Assembly: GCA_050998805.1 (NCBI GenBank)
Contig: JBPCPV010000040.1
Coordinates: 10,367 to 74,366, forward strand
Length of the DNA stretch: 64,000 nucleotides
Reading direction: 5' to 3'
Source of the DNA: JAICKM01 sp050998805
Lineage (GTDB): Bacteria > Chloroflexota > Chloroflexia > QHBQ01 > JAICKM01
Below are positions 24,848-34,290 of the stretch, in pieces (position 1 is the stretch's first letter; each line of letters starts with the position of its first letter). The position numbers and the translations under genes were made by a program. The notes beneath the pieces are model-generated. The model had not been told where the DNA came from and did no database searches. It saw nothing but the letters and a program-made list of their open reading frames with translations.

Positions 24848-26629
24848 GTGGAAGCACCGCCGAAACGGTGGAAGAAGCGCCCATCCCTCAAACCCGAACA
24901 GCTGGCCGAGATCCAGGCGGCGCTGCCGGGCCGCGCGCTCACGCCGCTGCTGCTCCAGCTGCTGGTGAACCGCGACGTGATCCGCCTCGCCGATCTCCAC
25001 GAAGACCCGGCGGCGGTCGAGGATATGCGCGCCGCAGTGGACGCCTTCATCAACCCCGCCGGCACGGCGCTGCCCAGCCCCTTCACCATAAGCGGAATGG
25101 AGGCTGCGGTCACGAGAACGGCCCGCGCGGTGAAGGGCGGTGAGAAGATCGCGGTTTATGGGGACTACGACGCCGACGGCGTGACCTCGACCACCCTGCT
25201 CACCCAGGCGCTGCGGGCGTGGGGAGCCGAAGTTGTGATCCATGTGCCGCACCGCAAGCGCGACGGCTACGGCGTCAACAAAGCCGCGCTCGACGGCCTG
25301 GCCGACCAGGGTGTGAAGCTGGTGATCACCGTGGACTGTGGCATCGGCAACGCCGACGAGGTGAAGCACGCGCAGGCGCGCGGCCTCGAAATGATCGTGA
25401 CCGACCACCATGTCCTGCCCCTGAAGCTGCCGAACACTATCCTGATCAACCCGAAGCAGGGCGGTGAGCGCGACCCGTTCTACTGGCTGGCCGGGGTCGG
25501 CGTGGCCCACCAGCTTGTGCGCGCCCTTGTCGAGCGGATCGGCAAGCCACCCGCGCTCCGCAACAACGAGCTGCTCGAGTTAGTCGCAATCGGCACGGTA
25601 GCCGACGTGGTGCCGCTGCTCGGCGCGAACCGCAGTCTGGTCGCGCTCGGCATCGAGTGCCTGCGGAAGACGCGCCGTCCGGGGCTGCTCGCGCTCATGC
25701 AGGCCGCGGGAGTGCAGCCGGCATCGGTCACGGCCTACCACATCGGCTTCATCATCGGCCCCCGGATCAACGCAGCCGGGCGGCTCGACGATGCGAAGGT
25801 CGCCTATGACCTGCTGCTGACCGCCGACGCCTCTCAGGCCGGTGAGCTCGCCGCCGGACTCCAGGGGGAGAACGTGCGCCGCCAGGAACTCACGCGCGAG
25901 ATAGTGGCGGCGGCGCAGCGGCAGGTGGCCGAGTTAGACCAGGACGAGCCGCTGATCATCTTGCGCGACGCCTCTTGGGATGTCGGCGTGGTGGGGCTTG
26001 CCGCAGGCCGGCTCTGCGAGGAGTACGGTCGCCCGACCTTCGTGATGGTGGACGAGGGCGAGACCAGCCGGGGCAGCGCCCGCTCAACGCGACATTTCGA
26101 CCTCCACAAGATGCTCACCTTCTGCGACGACCTGCTCGGCCACTACGGCGGGCACGCGGCTGCCGCCGGCCTGAGCCTACCGAACGCCAACTTCGCCGAC
26201 TTCTGCGAGCGGATGCGGGAACTGGTGGAGAGCGAACTCAGCGACCCGGCGCAACTCTCCGGCGAACTCAATGCGGACTATGAGCTGCCACTCGCGGAGG
26301 CCACGCTCGAAATCGTGGCCGCGCTCTCCATGCTCGAACCCTGCGGGCATGGGAACTTGCGTCCGATGTTCGTCGCCCGCAACCTGCGCGTGCTCGACAG
26401 CAAGGCCAACGGCAAAGAGGGCCGCACGCTGGTCCTGACCCTCGCCCCGCCCGACTCCGACGGCCCGCGCGTCCGCGCCTTCGCCCACGGTATCGCAACC
26501 GAGTGGATGCCGAAGTTGGCGTCGAAGCCGAAGGTGGACCTGATGTTCCACCTGAAGCTGAACGAGTGGAACGGCCGACAGGACGTGGAGCTGGAGATAC
26601 GGGGGCTGCGGACGGCGAAGGACGGGTGA
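24848..26629 (+). CDS. recJ: Single-stranded-DNA-specific exonuclease RecJ
   Basis: 593 residues, the normal length. RecJ degrades single-stranded DNA 5' to 3' in recombination and mismatch repair. DHH-superfamily motifs: DYDADG (106-111), VDCGIGN (162-168), TDHH (185-188), GPRINAAGRLDDA (about 306-318), and the DHHA1 GGHAAAAGL (about 437-445). A C-terminal OB-like domain is present. The GTG start has AAGGAGAG about 9 nt upstream. It is 27 nt downstream of the PIG-L gene and 10 nt upstream of the amidohydrolase gene, so all may be co-transcribed. Confidence 0.95.
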   Translation: MEAPPKRWKKRPSLKPEQLAEIQAALPGRALTPLLLQLLVNRDVIRLADLHEDPAAVEDMRAAVDAFINPAGTALPSPFTISGMEAAVTRTARAVKGGEKIAVYGDYDADGVTSTTLLTQALRAWGAEVVIHVPHRKRDGYGVNKAALDGLADQGVKLVITVDCGIGNADEVKHAQARGLEMIVTDHHVLPLKLPNTILINPKQGGERDPFYWLAGVGVAHQLVRALVERIGKPPALRNNELLELVAIGTVADVVPLLGANRSLVALGIECLRKTRRPGLLALMQAAGVQPASVTAYHIGFIIGPRINAAGRLDDAKVAYDLLLTADASQAGELAAGLQGENVRRQELTREIVAAAQRQVAELDQDEPLIILRDASWDVGVVGLAAGRLCEEYGRPTFVMVDEGETSRGSARSTRHFDLHKMLTFCDDLLGHYGGHAAAAGLSLPNANFADFCERMRELVESELSDPAQLSGELNADYELPLAEATLEIVAALSMLEPCGHGNLRPMFVARNLRVLDSKANGKEGRTLVLTLAPPDSDGPRVRAFAHGIATEWMPKLASKPKVDLMFHLKLNEWNGRQDVELEIRGLRTAKDG

Positions 26630-26639
26630 GGGTGAGACT

Positions 26640-27833
26640 ATGGCCGACAGACTCGCGCTGATCAACGGACAGCTTATTGACGGCACCGGGGCGGGGGCGC
26701 GGGCGGCTACGGTGCTGCTTGACGGCGCGCAGATCGCTGCTGTGCAGGACGCCACTGTGCCCGTGGAACCAGGAATGCGGTCTATTGACCTCGGCGGGCG
26801 GACGCTGCTGCCGGGGCTGATCAACGCGCACATCCATATCCTGATGGACGACACGTCGGGCGACTCGTTCGCGGCGTTCCGGCGCGAGCCTCTGGGCGCG
26901 GTACTGCTGCACGGGGCGGCGCGGGGGCGACGGATGCTCAATGCGGGCATCACGACCGCGCGCGACCTCGGCGGCTTCGAGTACCTCGAAATCGCGCTGC
27001 GCGACTCGTTCGCTAGAGGCGAGCTTCCCGGCCCGCGCCTGCTCTGCGCCGGCAAGTGCATCACGATGACTGGAGGCCACGGCTGGCCGGTCGGACGGGA
27101 GGCTGACGGCCCCGACGACCTCCGTAAGGCGGTGCGCGAGCAGCTGAAAGCCGGGGCCGATGTGATCAAGCTGATGGCGACTGGCGGGGTGCTGACGCCG
27201 GGCGTCGAGCCGGGCGCGGCCCAGCTTGACGAAGACGAGCTTCGCGCGGCTGTCGCAGAGGCGCACAAGGCCGGCAAGCGCGCCGCGAGCCACGCCCAGG
27301 GCACCTCCGGCATCAAGAACGCGATCCGGGCGGGCATAGACACAATCGAACACGGCATCTTCCTCGACGACGAGGCGATCTCCATGATGCTCGACCGGGA
27401 GGTGGTTCTTGTGCCGACGCTGGCCGCGCCCTACCAGATCGTGGCGGCGGGCGAGGAGCGCGGCATCCCGGCCTACGCCGTCGAAAAGTCCCGCCGCGTG
27501 ACCGAGGCCCACTTCGACTCCTTCGCACGCGCCCACGCCGCCGGTGTGACAATCGCGGCGGGCAACGACGGCGGGACACCGTTCAACCCCGCCGCCGACC
27601 TCGTGACCGAACTCCGCCTCATGGTCGAGCACGGCATGACGCCGCTCGAAGCCCTCCGCACCGCCGCCCAGGGTTCGGCCCTTGCGCTCGGCCTCGAAGG
27701 CACCATCGGTACCGTCGCCCCCGGCAAGCAGGCCGACCTCCTCGTTCTGGACGGCGACCCGCTTGCAGACATCGCGGCCCTGGGCCGCCCCTGGCTGGTC
27801 CTCAAAGCTGGCGAGATAGTGCGTAGTGCGTAA
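26640..27833 (+). CDS. Amidohydrolase family protein (imidazolonepropionase-like/prolidase-like)
   Basis: 397 residues. The metal-dependent amidohydrolase barrel carries the HxH motif in INAHIHIL (about 61-68). The carbamylated Lys probably lies in DVIKLMATGG, the next His in SHAQG and IEHGIF, and the Asp in AAGNDGGTPF. N- and C-terminal beta segments form the usual composite domain (GKQADLLVLDGDPL). Members act on acyl-amino-acid dipeptides or cyclic ureas. The last residues and stop codon are encoded by a GTGCGTA heptamer repeat, so the C-terminus has been altered by repeat sequence. Confidence 0.87.
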   Translation: MADRLALINGQLIDGTGAGARAATVLLDGAQIAAVQDATVPVEPGMRSIDLGGRTLLPGLINAHIHILMDDTSGDSFAAFRREPLGAVLLHGAARGRRMLNAGITTARDLGGFEYLEIALRDSFARGELPGPRLLCAGKCITMTGGHGWPVGREADGPDDLRKAVREQLKAGADVIKLMATGGVLTPGVEPGAAQLDEDELRAAVAEAHKAGKRAASHAQGTSGIKNAIRAGIDTIEHGIFLDDEAISMMLDREVVLVPTLAAPYQIVAAGEERGIPAYAVEKSRRVTEAHFDSFARAHAAGVTIAAGNDGGTPFNPAADLVTELRLMVEHGMTPLEALRTAAQGSALALGLEGTIGTVAPGKQADLLVLDGDPLADIAALGRPWLVLKAGEIVRSA

Positions 27834-27890
27834 TCACCAACCGCCAACTACCAGCCACTAACAACTAACAACTAACCACCAACCACTCGT
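27822..27890. repeat. Heptamer tandem repeats (GTGCGTA; ACAACTA; CCAACCA-like)
   Basis: GTGCGTA units include the stop of the amidohydrolase gene. Then come CCAACTA/CCACTAA units and ACAACTA ACAACTA, then CCACCAA. The array ends just before the ribosome site of the next gene. Confidence 0.75.
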
Positions 27891-27903
27891 CGAAGGAGCT
27901 GAC

Positions 27904-28329
27904 GTGTCCTATTTCCAGAGCAGTGACGAACTCAAGCAGATACTCGGCGGTTTTTTCGAGACCATGCAGACCGACCCCGACCTCGGCCCCCGTGTGCGCG
28001 CCGCCGAGGTCTTCGTGACGTTCTTCCTGAGCGACCCCGACCTGGAGATCACCGTGGACGGCGTGGACCCCGCCCCCGACGGCCTCGCCTTCGCGCTCCA
28101 CTACGGCGCGCCGCCTGCCGTCGCTCCCCTATCCCTCACCCTTTCCGCCGACACCGCGCACGTATTCTGGCAGGGCCGCCTGAACGTGATGATGGCCCTC
28201 GCCCAGCAGCAGATCGCGATAGCAGGCTCTGCGGGCAGAGTGTTCACACTGCTGCCGGTCGTCCAGCCCGCGTTCGAGCGGTATCGGGCGTACCTGACGG
28301 AGATAGGTCGGGCGGACCTGTTGGTGTAG
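27904..28329 (+). CDS. SCP2-like small protein (tentative)
   Basis: 141 residues, no signal peptide. The alternation of a hydrophobic core with ITVDG.DP.PDGLAFALHYG and HVFWQGRLNVMMALAQQQI resembles sterol-carrier-protein-2-like domains, which bind hydrophobic ligands. The match is by pattern only. GTG start with AAGGAG 6-8 nt upstream. It lies 11 nt before the glycosyltransferase gene, with which it is probably co-transcribed; a lipid-binding partner for a glycosyltransferase would make sense but is speculative. Confidence 0.65.
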   Translation: MSYFQSSDELKQILGGFFETMQTDPDLGPRVRAAEVFVTFFLSDPDLEITVDGVDPAPDGLAFALHYGAPPAVAPLSLTLSADTAHVFWQGRLNVMMALAQQQIAIAGSAGRVFTLLPVVQPAFERYRAYLTEIGRADLLV

Positions 28330-28340
28330 GAGGTAACTTG

Positions 28341-29510
28341 ATGTCACGGTTCCTTTTCGTCACCTGGAGCGGGGGCGGCAACCAGCCGCCGGAAATTGGG
28401 GCGGCGCAGGAGCTAAGGGAGCGCGGGCACGAGGTGACCTTTGCAGGCTACGAGAGCCAGCGGTCACGCTTCATGGAGCAGGGCTTTCGGTTCGAGCTTC
28501 TGGAGTGGTCAGCGGCGGCGTGGCGCGCGGTGCCGCCAGAGCGCGTGATGGCAGCCCTCGTCGCCGGGGTATGGGCGTGCCCCGAACACCTGCACGACGT
28601 CGCAAATGCTCTCTCCGGCGAGCGGTACGATGCGCTTCTAGTAGACTGCCTGATGTTCGGTGCGCTCGTGGCAGCCGAGAACGCCGACCTGCCTGCGGCC
28701 TCGCTGGTCCACAGCGCGCCCGGCCTGCTGGTGCCGCCGGGCGCTCCGATGGAGAAACTCCTGCTTGGGCCGGTGAACGGCGTGCGGGCCGCGAGCGGGC
28801 TGGCTGCGGTCACCAGCCTCTGGGAAGCGTGGGCGCGCCTCCCGGCTCTCTGCGCCACTATTCCCGAACTGGACCCGTTGGCCGCTCAGGCTCCGGCGTC
28901 GTTCGATTACGTCGGACCTGTCTTCGAGCGTGTGCCCGCGTCGGGCCGACGCTCTCCCTGGGCACCGGATGATACCCGGCCGCTGGTGCTGGTCAGCTTC
29001 TCGACGGGCACAGCCTGGAACCAGACCTCGCGTATCCAGAGGACACTCGATGCGCTCGCCGGCAGCAGCTGCCGGGTTCTGGTAACGACCGGGATGGCGG
29101 AAGTGGCTGGGCTGACGGTACCGGAGAACGCGGCGCTCGCACCGCATGTGCCGCATGGAGAGGTTCTGCCGGAGGCCGCTGTGACAGTGACACATGCCGG
29201 TCACGGCACGGTGACCGCCTCCCTCGCTCACGGTGTGCCTCTGGTGTGCCTCCCGAACCCTGCCGCAGACCAGCCCGCACTCGCGGCCCAGGTTGAGGCG
29301 CTCGGTGCCGGCCTGGCCCTCGACGGTGAATCGGCCACCGTTGCGGAGATCGCCGGGGCCGTGGAACAGGTTCTGACTGATCAGTCATACGCCGACGCCG
29401 CACGGCGGCTCGCCCATGTGATCGCCGACACTCCAGGCGGCGCGACGGCCGCCTCCCGGCTGGAGCGGCTCGCCAATGGCGGCCCTAGCCGACTTCTACG
29501 CTCTCCGTGA
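28341..29510 (+). CDS. Glycosyltransferase, UGT/MGT-like (GT1 family)
   Basis: 389 residues, GT-B fold. N-terminal nucleotide-sugar acceptor domain begins FLFVTWSGGGNQPPEIG. The C-terminal donor domain has HGTVTASLAHGVPLVCLPN.AADQ, the GT1 signature that binds UDP- or TDP-sugar. Enzymes of this type glycosylate lipids or natural products. I chose ATG 28341, 6 nt after AGGAGGT, over an adjacent TTG. The catalytic His and acceptor site cannot be confirmed. Confidence 0.85.
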   Translation: MSRFLFVTWSGGGNQPPEIGAAQELRERGHEVTFAGYESQRSRFMEQGFRFELLEWSAAAWRAVPPERVMAALVAGVWACPEHLHDVANALSGERYDALLVDCLMFGALVAAENADLPAASLVHSAPGLLVPPGAPMEKLLLGPVNGVRAASGLAAVTSLWEAWARLPALCATIPELDPLAAQAPASFDYVGPVFERVPASGRRSPWAPDDTRPLVLVSFSTGTAWNQTSRIQRTLDALAGSSCRVLVTTGMAEVAGLTVPENAALAPHVPHGEVLPEAAVTVTHAGHGTVTASLAHGVPLVCLPNPAADQPALAAQVEALGAGLALDGESATVAEIAGAVEQVLTDQSYADAARRLAHVIADTPGGATAASRLERLANGGPSRLLRSP

Positions 29511-29615
29511 GCTTGACGCCGAGGGGAGGCCGTCGCGTGCTCGGCTGGGGGAGATCTGGGGGAGGCTGTCTACGGTCGCACGGAGACGCTAATGCGACAG
29601 GCACACGAACGGGCT
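29511..29615. other. Short spacer with a doubtful 38-codon frame
   Basis: A 38-codon frame (29476-29592, plus) begins inside the glycosyltransferase end. It has no ribosome site and no recognised relative. I do not call it a gene. Nothing else is visible before the Uma2 remnant. Confidence 0.4.
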
Positions 29616-29798
29616 TCAGCCTGGGCTATCCAGCATGAACAGGTCGTCCACGGGCATGGACCAGCCGGGGGCGGCAGGCTCGGCCTCGGCTATGTCGTCG
29701 CGCCGATAGAGCGTGGGTTGGGTCGGGTCGGCTGCCCTGTAGACGCGAACAACGTCTTGGGAGAGCAGGTCCACATCCCATAATAGGAGTGGGTTGTC
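29616..29798 (-). pseudogene. Uma2-family endonuclease remnant (C-terminal part only)
   Basis: Translation of the minus strand gives a 60-residue open segment ending at TGA 29616-29618: LLWDVDLLSQDVVRVYRA, then APGWSMPVDDLFML. This matches the end of Uma2 (DUF820) proteins, in which a YW..D......V.VYR strand is followed by LPGF..P...LF. The catalytic core and any start codon are missing. It begins immediately after the mfd stop on the same strand, so it is a decayed gene or the scar of a deletion. Confidence 0.6.
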
Positions 29799-29802
29799 CA
29801 GG

Positions 29803-32800
29803 CTATTCCTCGACCAACTCCTCCAGCACCTCTTCGAGGGTGTTCACCCAGCGTGTGCCGAGCGGCTTGCGCCGAAGCCGCACCTGCCTCTGGGTGATAC
29901 GCACGCCGCTGCCGAGCTTCTTGCCGAGGTCATAATGGAATTGCGGGCCGAGCCTCTGCCGGGCCGCGTCGGGCGTCAGCACGATCACGAACTCGTCTTC
30001 GAGGGTGTTGATCGCCTCGACCCCCGCGCGCATCGCCAAGCTCTTGAAGCGCACTATCAGCAGCAGGCTTTGCGCCGGCTCGGGCAGTGGGCCGAAGCGG
30101 TCCTCAAGCTCCCGGCGCATGTCGCGCTCGCCGCTCTCGCTGCGGATGCGCGCGAGCCTCTGGTAGAGCCGCAGCCTCTCGCCGGAGTCGGCCACATAGT
30201 CTGCCGGCAGGTAGGCGGTGATCGGCAGGTCGAGGGCGACCGGCGGCGGCTCGACAGGGCGTGGCAGCCCCTTAGCCTCGGCGACGGCACCCGAAAGCAG
30301 CCTCGTGTAGAGGTTGAAGCCAACCAGCCCGACGTTGCCGTGCTGTTCGGGGCCGAGGAGGTTGCCGACGCCGCGTATCTCCATATCTTTGAGCGCGATG
30401 CGGAAGCCCGCGCCGAGTTCGGTCGCCTGCTCTATCGTGTGCAGCCGCTCCTGCGCCACGTCGGTGACTTTGTGCCCCTGCCGATAGAGGAAGTAGGCGT
30501 AGGCGCGCTTGTCGCTGCGGCCCACCCGTCCCCGCAGCTGGTATAGCTGCGCGAGGCCGTAGTTGTTCGCGTTGTCCACGATGAGAGTGTTCACGTTCGG
30601 GATGTCCAGCCCCGACTCGATGATCGTGGTGCAGATCAGCACGTCGTACTTCTTCTCGATGAAGGCGGTCATCACCTCCTCGAGCTGGTGCTCCTCCATC
30701 TGGCCGTGGCCCACCGCGAAGCGGGCGTCCGGCAAGAGCTTCTGTAGCTCGCGGGCGACGATGCCGATGCTCTGCACGCGGTTATGTACGAAATAGACCT
30801 GGCCGCTTCGCTCCATCTCGCGCTCGATCACCTCGCGCACCAGCGAATCCCGGTAGGCGGTGACGTAGGTCTTGATCGGCAGGCGCTCTTCGGGCGGGGT
30901 CTCGATCACGCTCATGTCGCGGACGCCGACCATCGCCATGTGGAGCGTGCGCGGGATCGGGGTCGCGGTCATGGTGAGCACGTCCACCTCGCGCCGGAGC
31001 TGCTTCAGCCGCTCCTTGTGCTTCACGCCGAAACGCTGCTCCTCGTCCACGACAACCAGGCCGAGATCCCTGAAATGCACATCTTTCTGCAAGAGGCGGT
31101 GGGTGCCGATTATGATGTCCACCCGCCCCTCGGCGAGGCCGGCCAGTATACGCTCCTGCTCCTTGCGCGTGCGGAACCGCGACAGCATCTCGACCGTCAC
31201 TGGGAAGGCGGCCATCCGCTCGCTGAACGTCGTGAAGTGCTGTTGGGCGAGGATCGTCGTGGGGACCAGCACAGCGACCTGCTTGCCGTCGAGCACCGCC
31301 TTGAACGCCGCGCGCAGCGCCACCTCGGTCTTGCCGAAGCCAACATCGCCGCAGATCAGCCGGTCCATTGGCCGCCCGTTCTCCATGTCGGCTTTCACTT
31401 CCTCAATGGCCTGCATCTGGTCTGGGGTTTCCAGATAGGGGAACGCGCCCTCGAGTTCCTCCTGCCACTGGCCGTCGGGGCTGTAGGCATGGCCGGGCGC
31501 GGCCTCACGCGCGGCATAGAGCGCGAGCAGTTCTTGCGCCAGCTCGGCGGTCGCCGCCTGCACCTTCTTCTTGGCGCGTGCCCAGTCGCCGCTGCCGAGC
31601 CTGTGGAGGGTGGGCGTGCCGGTGCCGGTGCCGATATACGCCGCCACCCGGTCGGTCTGCTCTATCGGCACGTAGAGCCTGTCGCCCTCCGCGTAATCCA
31701 GCTGCATGTACTCGCGCTCCACCTCGCCCGCGCCCATCTTCACCAGCCCCGCGTAGCGGGCTATCCCATGCTCGATGTGGACTACGAAATCGCCCGGCTT
31801 AACATCGCGTAGGAACTCCTCGACCGCCGCCGTCCGCCCGCTCCGCACCGCTTTCCGCTGCGGCTGCACCCGCCCGAAGAGTTCCAGGTCGGTCAGCACG
31901 GTTGTCTCGATCAATGCGTCTCCCTGCCAGCCCCCGTCCAGCTGCGCCGCCAGCAGATGCAGCGAACCCGCAACCGGAGGGTCCAAGATCGGTTCAACCA
32001 ACCCCGCGAGTGCGGATTGTGGATTGTGGATTGTGGATTGCGCGCCGGCATGTTCAGGCCCCTGTCTCCCGACTTTGCGCTGCGTCGGGTAGATGTCGGC
32101 CTCCTCGAAGAGTTCGCGGAGGCGCTGGACCTGCGGGCTGACGATGACGATCCGCTCGCGGCGGGCGAGAGCGGCGCGCACATCGTCAATCGCCTCGGCG
32201 ATATTGCCGGAGTAGAGGCGGGGCGAATTGAACTCGGGCGCGGGCAACGACTCGGCGTTCACCGCAGAGGCGGGACCGAGTAGAAGCCGTGGGTGGGCCT
32301 CCAGCGCAGGCGCGAGGTCGTCCCATGTAAGATAGGGGCGGCGCAGCCCCGAGGGAAGCTCGCCCTGGGCCACAAACTCGGCGTGGAGTTCCTCGGCGTG
32401 CCGCTCCATCTCGCCGGCCGCCAGCGCCACGCCCTCCGGCTCGTCGAGCACAATCAGATCACCGGGGTCTAGATAATCGAGCAGCGACGGCAGGCGGCCA
32501 AAATAAGGGGCAAATATGCCCAACCCCTCGCCGTAGTCGCCGATCTCCAGACCATCCAGCTCACGGTCCCACTCCTCGCGCACCTCGCTACGCAGAGCCT
32601 TCGTGCCGATGCCGCGCAGCGTCGCAGTCACCTCGTGCCGTTTCCAAAGGGGCAGTTCGTAGCACGGCGCGACGGCAACTTCCTCGGCGGCCAGCGTCGA
32701 ACGCTGCGTCTCCGGGTCGAAGTAGCGCAGCGACTCGATCTCGTCGCCCCAGAACTCGAGGCGCACCGGCGTCTCGCTGGTCGGGGGCCAGATGTCTACG

Positions 32801-33390
32801 ATGCCGCCCCTCCTGCTGAAGCTGCCTGGCGTCTCCACCGTGGCGGCCGGCTCGTAGCCGAGGTCCACCCAATGGGCGAGGAGGTCGTCCATGCCGACGA
32901 CATCCCGGCTCCGCAGCCGTCGCGTTGCCCAGCGGAAATCGTCGGGGCCGAGTGTCGGTGCCATCAGGGCGGGCGCTGATGCGACGATGATCGCGCGCGC
33001 GGCCCGATCTCCCCGGGGCGCGCTAAGGGCAGCCAGCACGCCGAGCCGACCGGCCGCGTTCGTCGGGTCATCGGCCATCCGCTCATAGGGAAGCACATCG
33101 GGGGCAGGGAAGCGGCGGACCGTGCCGGGCGCGGCATAGAGTTCGAGGGCGGCGGTGATCTGCCGGGCGCGCTCGGGACGGCCCACGAGCACCAAGATCC
33201 GCCCAGTCGCCTCGCCAAGCCGCGGATCTGCGGCCAACGCCGACAGCAGGTAGGGGTCTGCCGCGTCGAGCGGGTGATCTGCCGCCACGACCGCAAAGCT
33301 CTCACTAGAAAGCGCGCGCGACATAGCCTCCGCCAACCGGCTGTAGGCGGGGTGAGCCTGCAAAATTGGCAGCAAGCCGGATAGATTCAT
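29803..33390 (-). CDS. mfd: Transcription-repair coupling factor Mfd
   Basis: 1195 residues from ATG 33390. Mfd displaces RNA polymerase stalled at lesions and recruits UvrA. In order: UvrB-homology region (GSFSRRGGIVDIWPP), RNA-polymerase interaction domain (VHIEHGIARYAGL), SF2 ATPase with Walker A GDVGFGKTE and DEEQRFG, translocation motif region (IPRTLHMAM), helicase motif VI QLRGRVGRS, and the TRCF C-terminal domain. Starts at 33429 or 33402 lie within the -35/-10 elements and cannot be used. A 35-bp GATTGTG heptamer array (32008-32042) is translated within the linker as AQSTIHNPQSALAG. Confidence 0.96.
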   Translation of the reverse strand: MNLSGLLPILQAHPAYSRLAEAMSRALSSESFAVVAADHPLDAADPYLLSALAADPRLGEATGRILVLVGRPERARQITAALELYAAPGTVRRFPAPDVLPYERMADDPTNAAGRLGVLAALSAPRGDRAARAIIVASAPALMAPTLGPDDFRWATRRLRSRDVVGMDDLLAHWVDLGYEPAATVETPGSFSRRGGIVDIWPPTSETPVRLEFWGDEIESLRYFDPETQRSTLAAEEVAVAPCYELPLWKRHEVTATLRGIGTKALRSEVREEWDRELDGLEIGDYGEGLGIFAPYFGRLPSLLDYLDPGDLIVLDEPEGVALAAGEMERHAEELHAEFVAQGELPSGLRRPYLTWDDLAPALEAHPRLLLGPASAVNAESLPAPEFNSPRLYSGNIAEAIDDVRAALARRERIVIVSPQVQRLRELFEEADIYPTQRKVGRQGPEHAGAQSTIHNPQSALAGLVEPILDPPVAGSLHLLAAQLDGGWQGDALIETTVLTDLELFGRVQPQRKAVRSGRTAAVEEFLRDVKPGDFVVHIEHGIARYAGLVKMGAGEVEREYMQLDYAEGDRLYVPIEQTDRVAAYIGTGTGTPTLHRLGSGDWARAKKKVQAATAELAQELLALYAAREAAPGHAYSPDGQWQEELEGAFPYLETPDQMQAIEEVKADMENGRPMDRLICGDVGFGKTEVALRAAFKAVLDGKQVAVLVPTTILAQQHFTTFSERMAAFPVTVEMLSRFRTRKEQERILAGLAEGRVDIIIGTHRLLQKDVHFRDLGLVVVDEEQRFGVKHKERLKQLRREVDVLTMTATPIPRTLHMAMVGVRDMSVIETPPEERLPIKTYVTAYRDSLVREVIEREMERSGQVYFVHNRVQSIGIVARELQKLLPDARFAVGHGQMEEHQLEEVMTAFIEKKYDVLICTTIIESGLDIPNVNTLIVDNANNYGLAQLYQLRGRVGRSDKRAYAYFLYRQGHKVTDVAQERLHTIEQATELGAGFRIALKDMEIRGVGNLLGPEQHGNVGLVGFNLYTRLLSGAVAEAKGLPRPVEPPPVALDLPITAYLPADYVADSGERLRLYQRLARIRSESGERDMRRELEDRFGPLPEPAQSLLLIVRFKSLAMRAGVEAINTLEDEFVIVLTPDAARQRLGPQFHYDLGKKLGSGVRITQRQVRLRRKPLGTRWVNTLEEVLEELVEE
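32008..32042. repeat. Heptamer array GATTGTG inside the mfd coding region
   Basis: Units GAGTGCG, GATTGTG (three times) and GATTGCG. The mfd frame stays open through it. It lies between the UvrB-like region and the polymerase-interaction domain, a linker that tolerates insertions. Confidence 0.85.
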
Positions 33391-33400
33391 ACGCAGCGAC

Positions 33401-33429
33401 ATTATACGCGGTGAGGCGATCCCCGTCAA
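33401..33429 (-). promoter_or_regulatory. mfd promoter
   Basis: Minus strand TTGACG (33424-33429), a 17-bp spacer and TATAAT (33401-33406). The -10 ends 10 nt before ATG 33390, so the leader is at most about 3-4 nt: a near-leaderless mRNA. Confidence 0.8.
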
Positions 33430-33456
33430 ACCGCGTGCCGGGTCTCGGGCCTGCCC

Positions 33457-34290
33457 CTACGAGGCGTTGCCCCGCCGCACGAAGAAACTCGCCCCCAGCA
33501 GGCCGAGCGCGATCAGCCCCAGCACTAGCTCCACCGGCCAGAGCGGGAACCCGGTCGCCTGGTTGCTCGGCAACGCCCGTGACTGAGCGGCCGCCGGAAT
33601 GAGGGGTAGGGCGTCGAATGCCGGCACCGCCGTCGGGCTTCCGCTCGGCTCTAGGCCCCCTGCCACATTCGGTGCTGGATTTGCGGTAGGCGTCCCCGCA
33701 AGCACGGCAGCAAACGCGGCAGTTGGTGCGGCGGCGGGTGCGATGCCGCTCTCGGCTGTGCCTCTGGAGGTGGCCGCCGCCGGTGTGGCGACCTGTATGA
33801 CCCCGTCGACAGCCTGAGGATTCGGGGCGTGGATTGCTGCCCCCGGTGCCGCGTTGGCCTGGGGCTGACCGCCAGCCGCAAGTTGCGGAGCCGTCATCGC
33901 CCTGTCAACCCCAGCACCGCTGAAATCCGCCCCCACCAGCAGCAGCATCAGCAAGAAGACGCCCGCCGCGCTCACCCGCAGCCCCAGCGCCAGGCGCGGC
34001 AACCTCGACAAGCGCGGCCCCTGCGCGGCCTGCCGCGCTCGGCCGCTCCCCGCTCCGGCCGCCGCCACCTGATCCACGCTCAGCTTGAAGGAGCGGGGCG
34101 GCGTCGCGGGCGGCAGGCCGCGCAAAAGCTGCTTCGCCACCCGCAGTGTCGCCAGATCAGTCCCGCACATGGAACACTGCCGCAGATGCTCACGCACAGC
34201 ATCGCGCTCATTCTCCGGCAGCTCATCGTCGAGGTAAGCCGCCAATTGTTCGGTCACATGTCCGCCCGTCGGGCCTCCGGTAGTCTTCAT
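33457..34290 (-). CDS. Zinc-finger anti-sigma factor (zf-HC2), membrane-spanning
   Basis: 277 residues. The N-terminal anti-sigma zinc domain has H at about 11 and the HLRQCSMC motif (about 34-41), giving the H...HxxxCxxC zinc site. A helix at about 106-124 and a Pro/Ala/Thr-rich external region to about 245 follow. A second hydrophobic helix (about 250-270) ends in VRRG, so the protein may have two membrane passes. It holds the partner ECF sigma factor inactive at the membrane. It lies 84 bp downstream of the sigma gene, separated by heptamer repeats. Confidence 0.85.
   Translation of the reverse strand: MKTTGGPTGGHVTEQLAAYLDDELPENERDAVREHLRQCSMCGTDLATLRVAKQLLRGLPPATPPRSFKLSVDQVAAAGAGSGRARQAAQGPRLSRLPRLALGLRVSAAGVFLLMLLLVGADFSGAGVDRAMTAPQLAAGGQPQANAAPGAAIHAPNPQAVDGVIQVATPAAATSRGTAESGIAPAAAPTAAFAAVLAGTPTANPAPNVAGGLEPSGSPTAVPAFDALPLIPAAAQSRALPSNQATGFPLWPVELVLGLIALGLLGASFFVRRGNAS

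Noticed and set aside
23873..25510. 545-codon minus-strand frame across the PIG-L and recJ genes
   Set aside because: Mirror of two well-supported genes; typical of GC-rich antisense frames, no recognisable domain.
29476..29592. 38-codon frame after the glycosyltransferase
   Set aside because: Starts inside the upstream gene without a ribosome site; no recognisable family.
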